NCBI GenBank assembly: GCA_026134025.1
Contig: JAOQII010000006.1
Location: 1 to 60,738 of the forward strand
Direction: 5' to 3'
Length of the DNA: 60,738 nucleotides
Origin: Candidatus Syntropharchaeum sp.
GTDB taxonomy: Archaea; Halobacteriota; Syntropharchaeia; Syntropharchaeales; Syntropharchaeaceae
The translations under genes and the position numbers were made by a program. Below the pieces are notes generated by a model, which saw nothing but the letters and a program-made list of their open reading frames with translations, was not told where the DNA came from and made no database searches. Numbering within the stretch: position 1 is the stretch's first letter; each line of letters opens with the position of its first letter. Positions 57,051 through 60,738 of this stretch are shown here, piece by piece.

Positions 57051-58165
57051 TCTCCGGGGTGCTTCATCCGAGACCGAGCGCGATCGCAGCTTCCATGTAC
57101 ACATTGAGGGACCTTGACGTCGACGCAATCCTCATGCATGGTCCACCGGGGTGCAACTTCAGGACAAGCAGAATCCTCGAGGAGGACGGTGTGAGGGTCT
57201 TTACGACATCGATGACCGAGTATGATTTTATATTTGGGGGCCGGGAGCGGCTCGTTGAGATCCTGAAATATATTGACCGCGAGTTCTCATTCAGGCGTAT
57301 CGGTGTTGTCGGGACGTGTGCAAGCATGATCATTGGGGAAGATATGGAAGCCGCGATCGAGGATGCAACACTCGATATGGACGTGATCCTGGTTGAGACC
57401 CATGGAGGATATGCTGAGAATACTAAAGGTGCGATAAAGGCACTCGAGGCAGCAGAGAGGAAGGGCTTGATCAGCAAAGCTGAATTCTTAAGGCAGGAGA
57501 AGATTCTTCTTGCAGCAACCCGGGTTGAAGAGGATCAGGGGATGGCGTCTGCTCCGTACATCGCACCCCTGCGCGGGGATGATAAGTTTGAGGTTGCAGA
57601 AACGATTATACGTGAGGTGAAAGCACGCGGCAAGCTCACAATCATTCTCAACGCAAAGAAGGAACTTGCGTATATATTTTCAGATATGCTTCTTGCCTTA
57701 ACAGCAACCCTTAAACCTGAAAAATTCGAGATACTCAATATCGCAAATCTCGACCCTGATGTTGGGCTTCCGAGAATCAGGGGGTATGCAAAAAATATTT
57801 TAAAAGCGTTTTCTATAGCAGGGATTGAGATAGATCACCTATCAGGTGGGCTTGATGAGTATGCGATAAGCGGAGCGGTTGCATACGATCTCGTGAAGGA
57901 GATGGGATATGATAATGGGGTTGTTGTGGTTCTTGGAAACCCGAACGCTGTAAAACCGATCGAGTCCGCCTTTACGATCGCGGTTACAAACGGTCCGAGA
58001 GAGGTTGTACCGCTCAAAAGGCTCGGGTATGATCGTGTCGTTGTTGAACTGGATGCGCACTCGCTCGTTGTCGGGGTATCTGAGATTGTGCGCTCGGAGT
58101 TTGGAGATGTTATAAGGAGGGTTGGGGTCGCTGATGCTGAACGATCGTGTCAAAGCCGAGATTGA
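57035..58165 (+). CDS. cfbD: Ni-sirohydrochlorin a,c-diamide reductive cyclase, catalytic subunit CfbD
   Basis: CfbD is a NifD-like protein that, with the Fe protein CfbC, reduces and cyclises the F430 precursor. The 376 residues show VLHPRPSAIAASMYTLRDL, HGPPGCNFRTSR with Cys 40 and VGTCASMIIGED with Cys 95, which bind the Fe-S cluster, and a C-terminal region with REVVPLKRLGYDRVVVELD. cfbC is not in the window. The gene is coupled with cfbE. Confidence 0.93.
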   Translation: MEMEIVSGVLHPRPSAIAASMYTLRDLDVDAILMHGPPGCNFRTSRILEEDGVRVFTTSMTEYDFIFGGRERLVEILKYIDREFSFRRIGVVGTCASMIIGEDMEAAIEDATLDMDVILVETHGGYAENTKGAIKALEAAERKGLISKAEFLRQEKILLAATRVEEDQGMASAPYIAPLRGDDKFEVAETIIREVKARGKLTIILNAKKELAYIFSDMLLALTATLKPEKFEILNIANLDPDVGLPRIRGYAKNILKAFSIAGIEIDHLSGGLDEYAISGAVAYDLVKEMGYDNGVVVVLGNPNAVKPIESAFTIAVTNGPREVVPLKRLGYDRVVVELDAHSLVVGVSEIVRSEFGDVIRRVGVADAERSCQSRD

Positions 58166-58433
58166 GATGTTCAAGCGGCATATAATCGTCTTGAGAGCCG
58201 TTGCTGAGGAGGGGGCGATTGGTATCCTCAAACTCTCAGAGGTTACAGCCCTTCCCACGCACAAGGTCAGATACTCGCTGAGGATACTTGAACGGGAGGG
58301 GTTGATCAAACCATCACCCCAGGGAGCTGTGGCAACCAGAGCAGGTATTGATGCGCTTGAGGGAATAAAAGATGAGATACGATCGATAGAAGATGGGATA
58401 GCGGAACTTAAGTCCTATGCAGATTCAGATTGA
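58134..58433 (+). CDS. Small winged-helix DNA-binding protein
   Basis: The 99-residue protein (start at 58134; TTG 58122 is unlikely) has a helix-turn-helix pattern: LRAVAEEGAIGILKLSEVTA followed by PTHKVRYSLRILEREGLIKP and a wing (SPQGAVAT), then a C-terminal helix. It may regulate its neighbours. It overlaps cfbD and pyrK at its ends. AAGGAGG at 58114-58120 is the nearest ribosome-binding site. Confidence 0.7.
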   Translation: MLNDRVKAEIEMFKRHIIVLRAVAEEGAIGILKLSEVTALPTHKVRYSLRILEREGLIKPSPQGAVATRAGIDALEGIKDEIRSIEDGIAELKSYADSD

Positions 58434-59136
58434 GAGAATTGAGCACATCGTGCATGAGAATGAGTCTGTCAAGACGTTCTTCATACGAGGAGTAAATGAT
58501 CCAAGGCCTGGCAACTACTTGATGGTATGGATTCCAGGATCTGGTCAGATTCCCTTGAGCATATCAAGCTTCAAGAACGATTTATGTGGTTTTACGGTCA
58601 AGCGCGTCGGGGATACAACAGCAGCGATGCACAACCTCAGAGTGGGGGATCTTATCGGGATAACAGGGCCACTTGGAACGTCGTTCAGCATCAGAGGTGA
58701 GCGGATTCTTCTTGTATCAGGAGGGATCGGGATCGCACCGCTTCTATATCTTGCGATCGAGGCAAGGCAGATGGGAAAAAAAGTCTATGCGATCTGTGGG
58801 TTTGAGCGAGCAGAGGATATTATCTTTGAGGATGTCTTGAATGGGCTTCTTGATGAGCTTGTGATAACGCTCGGTGAGAGGACACCTCTTGATGTTATAC
58901 ATAAGCTATACGAGAAGCGGAGGTTCGATCACATCTACTCATGTGGGCCTGAACCAATGATGAAGCGGGTCTTTGATTTTGCAAGATCATCTCAGTTAGG
59001 GGCAGAATTCAGCGTTGAGCGGATTATAAAGTGTGGGATGGGGATATGTGGGGCGTGTGCGCTTCCAAATGGGATGAGGGTCTGCAAGGAGGGGCCTGTC
59101 TTTGATCTGGAGGATATGGAGGGGGTGTGGGGGTGA
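58417..59136 (+). CDS. pyrK: Dihydroorotate dehydrogenase electron-transfer subunit PyrK
   Basis: PyrK passes electrons from PyrD to an acceptor through FAD and a [2Fe-2S] cluster. The 239 residues show IPLSISSF (FAD), SGGIGIAPLLYLAIEA (nucleotide site), YSCGPEPMMKRVFDF and the cluster cysteines C206, C211, C214 and C223 (IIKCGMGICGACALPNG). The gene looks complete. Part of it (58923-59024) recurs at the right window edge, after the DarTG pair. Its partner pyrD is 43 kb away. Confidence 0.93.
   Translation: MQIQIERIEHIVHENESVKTFFIRGVNDPRPGNYLMVWIPGSGQIPLSISSFKNDLCGFTVKRVGDTTAAMHNLRVGDLIGITGPLGTSFSIRGERILLVSGGIGIAPLLYLAIEARQMGKKVYAICGFERAEDIIFEDVLNGLLDELVITLGERTPLDVIHKLYEKRRFDHIYSCGPEPMMKRVFDFARSSQLGAEFSVERIIKCGMGICGACALPNGMRVCKEGPVFDLEDMEGVWG
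58923..59024 (+). repeat. Left copy of partial pyrK repeat
   Basis: Bases 58948-59024 are identical over 77 bases to 60662-60738. The 25 bases before (58923-58947) match the right copy only partly, with silent C/T changes in codons for FDHIYS and a 3-base gap. Confidence 0.95.
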
Positions 59137-59921
59137 ATGGTAAGAACCTACAAAAGAAATTGAGTAAGTGTAAATATTATAACGAAACAGATCTTGTAAC
59201 TTCAACCGGCAATCCTCTTTTTGAATGTCTAAAAAGAGAAGCTAAATTCGCGTGTGGCGCATCAATATGCCGAAGTTGTGGGTATTTTACACCAGATTTG
59301 ACATTTTTAGGAGAACGTTATGAACTGCTTGAATTATATCACATGACTCATATTAATAACGTAGCTTCAATCATTGAAAAAGGAATTCTATGCAGAAATG
59401 AAATAAATAAAAAGGCTTTGCAGTATGAGGATATTTCAAATATGGAAGTTCAGGAGAGAAGAGAGGATAAAATTATAGATAACATAGATCTTCATTCTTA
59501 TGTTCCTTTATTCTTTGCTAAAAGGACACCAATGCAGTATGCGTTAAAGCTTGGAGGAGTTGACTGGCAAGCTCCTATTTGCTTTCTTTGCATAAATGTA
59601 GAAGTATTGCTTATCGATGGCACGTATTTTACAGATGGTAATGCCGCATCAAATAGGACAAAATTTTACGATGATCTGAGCGAACTTGATAAGTTACCGT
59701 GGGATATACTCAGGGCAGATTATTGGATAAAATACGAAGATGGAAAACGGAAAAGAAGCGCCGAAGTACTTGTGCCGCATAAAATACCATTCTCAATGGT
59801 TCATAGGGTCGTTGTATACAATCGAAAAGCACTGATAAATATCATTGGGACGGTTCCACGAGACGTAGAGATTGCTATTGACAGGAGATTCTATTTTTCA
59901 AGGATCGAGGGCAGAGAATGA
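59133..59921 (+). CDS. darT: DarT-type DNA ADP-ribosyltransferase toxin
   Basis: DarT uses NAD+ to ADP-ribosylate single-stranded DNA and so blocks replication. The core shows YHMTHINNVASIIEKGIL (NAD-binding), VPLFFAKRTPMQYAL and the catalytic glutamate in RSAEVLVPHKIPF (Glu 213 if counted from GTG 59127). GTG 59133 or 59127 are possible starts, overlapping the pyrK stop. Unlike typical DarT (about 210 residues) it has an N-terminal extension of some 60 residues with five cysteines (FECLKREAKFACGASICRSC), possibly a zinc site. The gene is much more AT-rich than its neighbours, a sign of transfer. Coupled to darG by an ATGA overlap. Confidence 0.9.
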   Translation: MNGKNLQKKLSKCKYYNETDLVTSTGNPLFECLKREAKFACGASICRSCGYFTPDLTFLGERYELLELYHMTHINNVASIIEKGILCRNEINKKALQYEDISNMEVQERREDKIIDNIDLHSYVPLFFAKRTPMQYALKLGGVDWQAPICFLCINVEVLLIDGTYFTDGNAASNRTKFYDDLSELDKLPWDILRADYWIKYEDGKRKRSAEVLVPHKIPFSMVHRVVVYNRKALINIIGTVPRDVEIAIDRRFYFSRIEGRE

Positions 59922-60622
59922 GAAATGTTACTTATTCAGTGGAGAGCGTTTTTAATGAGGGTACTCAGACTATCGTAAACACTGTGAATTGTGTGGGAGT
60001 GATGGGCGCTGGGTTAGCGCTTGAATTCAAATTAAGATATCCAGAGATGTTTGAAGATTACGTTAATCGGTGTCAAAATAATAAAGTTAAGATCGGAGAG
60101 CCTTATATCTATAAATACGATGATGTATGGATATTAAACTTTCCCACAAAAATTCATTGGAGGGATAAATCTAAACTCGATTGGATTGAAAAAGGGCTGA
60201 TCTATTTTAGAGATAATTATAGAAAAATGGGAATTCAGTCAATAGCTTTCCCAAAGCTCGGTACCAACAAAGGAGGTTTAAAGTGGGAGGAAGTTAATAA
60301 GTTGATGAAAGCCTATCTTGATAGCATTGATATCCCTTTTTATATCTGTTTGGATACCGCAAAAAGTCCAAAGGGTGTGGAAAAGTATATGACAGATTAT
60401 TTGAACAATTTAAGTCTTAATGAACTCATCACTGAATTTAAAATACAGAAAAATATTGCAAGAAGAATAGTTTTACACGTACCATTAAAAAAATTTAGAG
60501 ATATTTTGTTCATTGAAGGAGTCGGGAAAAGAACTTATGAAACTTTGTTTCGGTCTATATATATAGAAATCAAAGAGAAAGAAAAGATGTATCACTCACA
60601 AGCTCGGATCAGCGATTTTTAG
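59918..60622 (+). CDS. darG: DarG-type macrodomain antitoxin
   Basis: DarG removes ADP-ribose from DNA with its macrodomain and also binds DarT. Residues 1-150 form the macrodomain: IVNTVNCVGVMGAGLALEFK with the ADP-ribose loop, RYPEMFEDYV, and AFPKLGTNKGGLKWEEV. Residues about 160-234 form the C-terminal domain, with a helix-hairpin-helix-like segment FRDILFIEGVGKRTYETLF. Start overlaps the darT stop by four bases. AT-rich like darT. Stop is TAG. Confidence 0.93.
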   Translation: MRNVTYSVESVFNEGTQTIVNTVNCVGVMGAGLALEFKLRYPEMFEDYVNRCQNNKVKIGEPYIYKYDDVWILNFPTKIHWRDKSKLDWIEKGLIYFRDNYRKMGIQSIAFPKLGTNKGGLKWEEVNKLMKAYLDSIDIPFYICLDTAKSPKGVEKYMTDYLNNLSLNELITEFKIQKNIARRIVLHVPLKKFRDILFIEGVGKRTYETLFRSIYIEIKEKEKMYHSQARISDF

Positions 60623-60633
60623 CGTGCTTAAAA

Positions 60634-60738
60634 GTTTGATCATATCTACTCCTCATGCAGTCCTGAACCAATGATGAAGCGGGTCTTTGATTTTGCAAGA
60701 TCATCTCAGTTAGGGGCAGAATTCAGCGTTGAGCGGAT
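60634..60738 (+). pseudogene. Second, partial pyrK copy at the window edge
   Basis: In frame this reads FDHIYSSCSPEPMMKRVFDF and continues to the last base, matching PyrK from residue 170 on. The first 28 bases are diverged from the left copy, including silent changes and a 3-base insertion; the last 77 are identical. No start codon or N-terminal part exists. The gene piece continues beyond the window, so its real extent is unknown. Confidence 0.75.

Overview
The window is chromosomal DNA of a euryarchaeon from a methanogenic, methane-oxidising or alkane-oxidising lineage. Archaeal markers are aIF5B, topoisomerase VI subunit A, Orc1/Cdc6, group II chaperonins, CDP-archaeol synthase and archaeosortase. 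Four genes make methanogenesis cofactors: cfbE and cfbD (coenzyme F430), mfnB (methanofuran) and mptE (methanopterin). A doubled HdrA and cohesin/dockerin genes would suit an ANME or Syntrophoarchaeum-like lineage, but the sequence alone does not fix the taxon. TAG is an ordinary, frequently used stop codon here. The left edge lies inside a transposase and the right edge is an exact 77-bp repeat of an internal segment, so the window may be a whole metagenome contig broken at repeats.

Layout. 0-8.5 kb: IS630 transposase fragment, adenosine-specific kinase family protein, a 997-residue HdrA, aIF5B, top6A, a geranylgeranyl-reductase-like flavoprotein. 8.5-25.7 kb: a surface-appendage supercluster. 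Two sets of type IV pilus/archaellum-like secretion ATPase plus membrane platform flank a tightly overlapping operon of three small proteins (two clearly membrane-anchored and roadblock-like), MinD and a small membrane coiled-coil protein, running into pyrD. Opposite lies a PAS-DUF835 / degenerate KaiC / KaiC operon. The right-hand set ends with two pilin-like proteins, one a large putative adhesin, and a decayed third pilin. 25.7-29.9 kb, minus strand: UPF0216 protein, a membrane-tailed diadenylate cyclase, mptE, a membrane protein, then a dockerin gene, a cohesin gene and a decayed lamin-tail/caspase-like gene. 30-43 kb: rpiA, mfnB, nog1, a RecJ-like gene, gyrB, a membrane protein with MoxR/VWA, a DUF1614-like protein, MTA phosphorylase and an aminotransferase. 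42-50.5 kb: S-layer-like protein plus RND exporter, PhoU-like regulator divergent from PstS, GT4 plus GH130, archaeosortase. 50.5-52 kb: orc1/cdc6 with a probable replication origin upstream. 52-59 kb: carS, two tandem divergent chaperonins, cfbE, cfbD, a winged-helix protein and pyrK. 59.1-60.7 kb: an AT-rich DarT/DarG toxin-antitoxin pair followed by a second, partial pyrK copy.

The most interesting parts are the pilus supercluster, which joins secretion motors to positioning (MinD), roadblock-like and KaiC-type regulators; the cohesin/dockerin locus; the chaperonin pair, in which one subunit appears to have lost its catalytic aspartate; and the DarTG insertion beside pyrK with its unusual repeat. 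No tRNA, rRNA or CRISPR array was seen.
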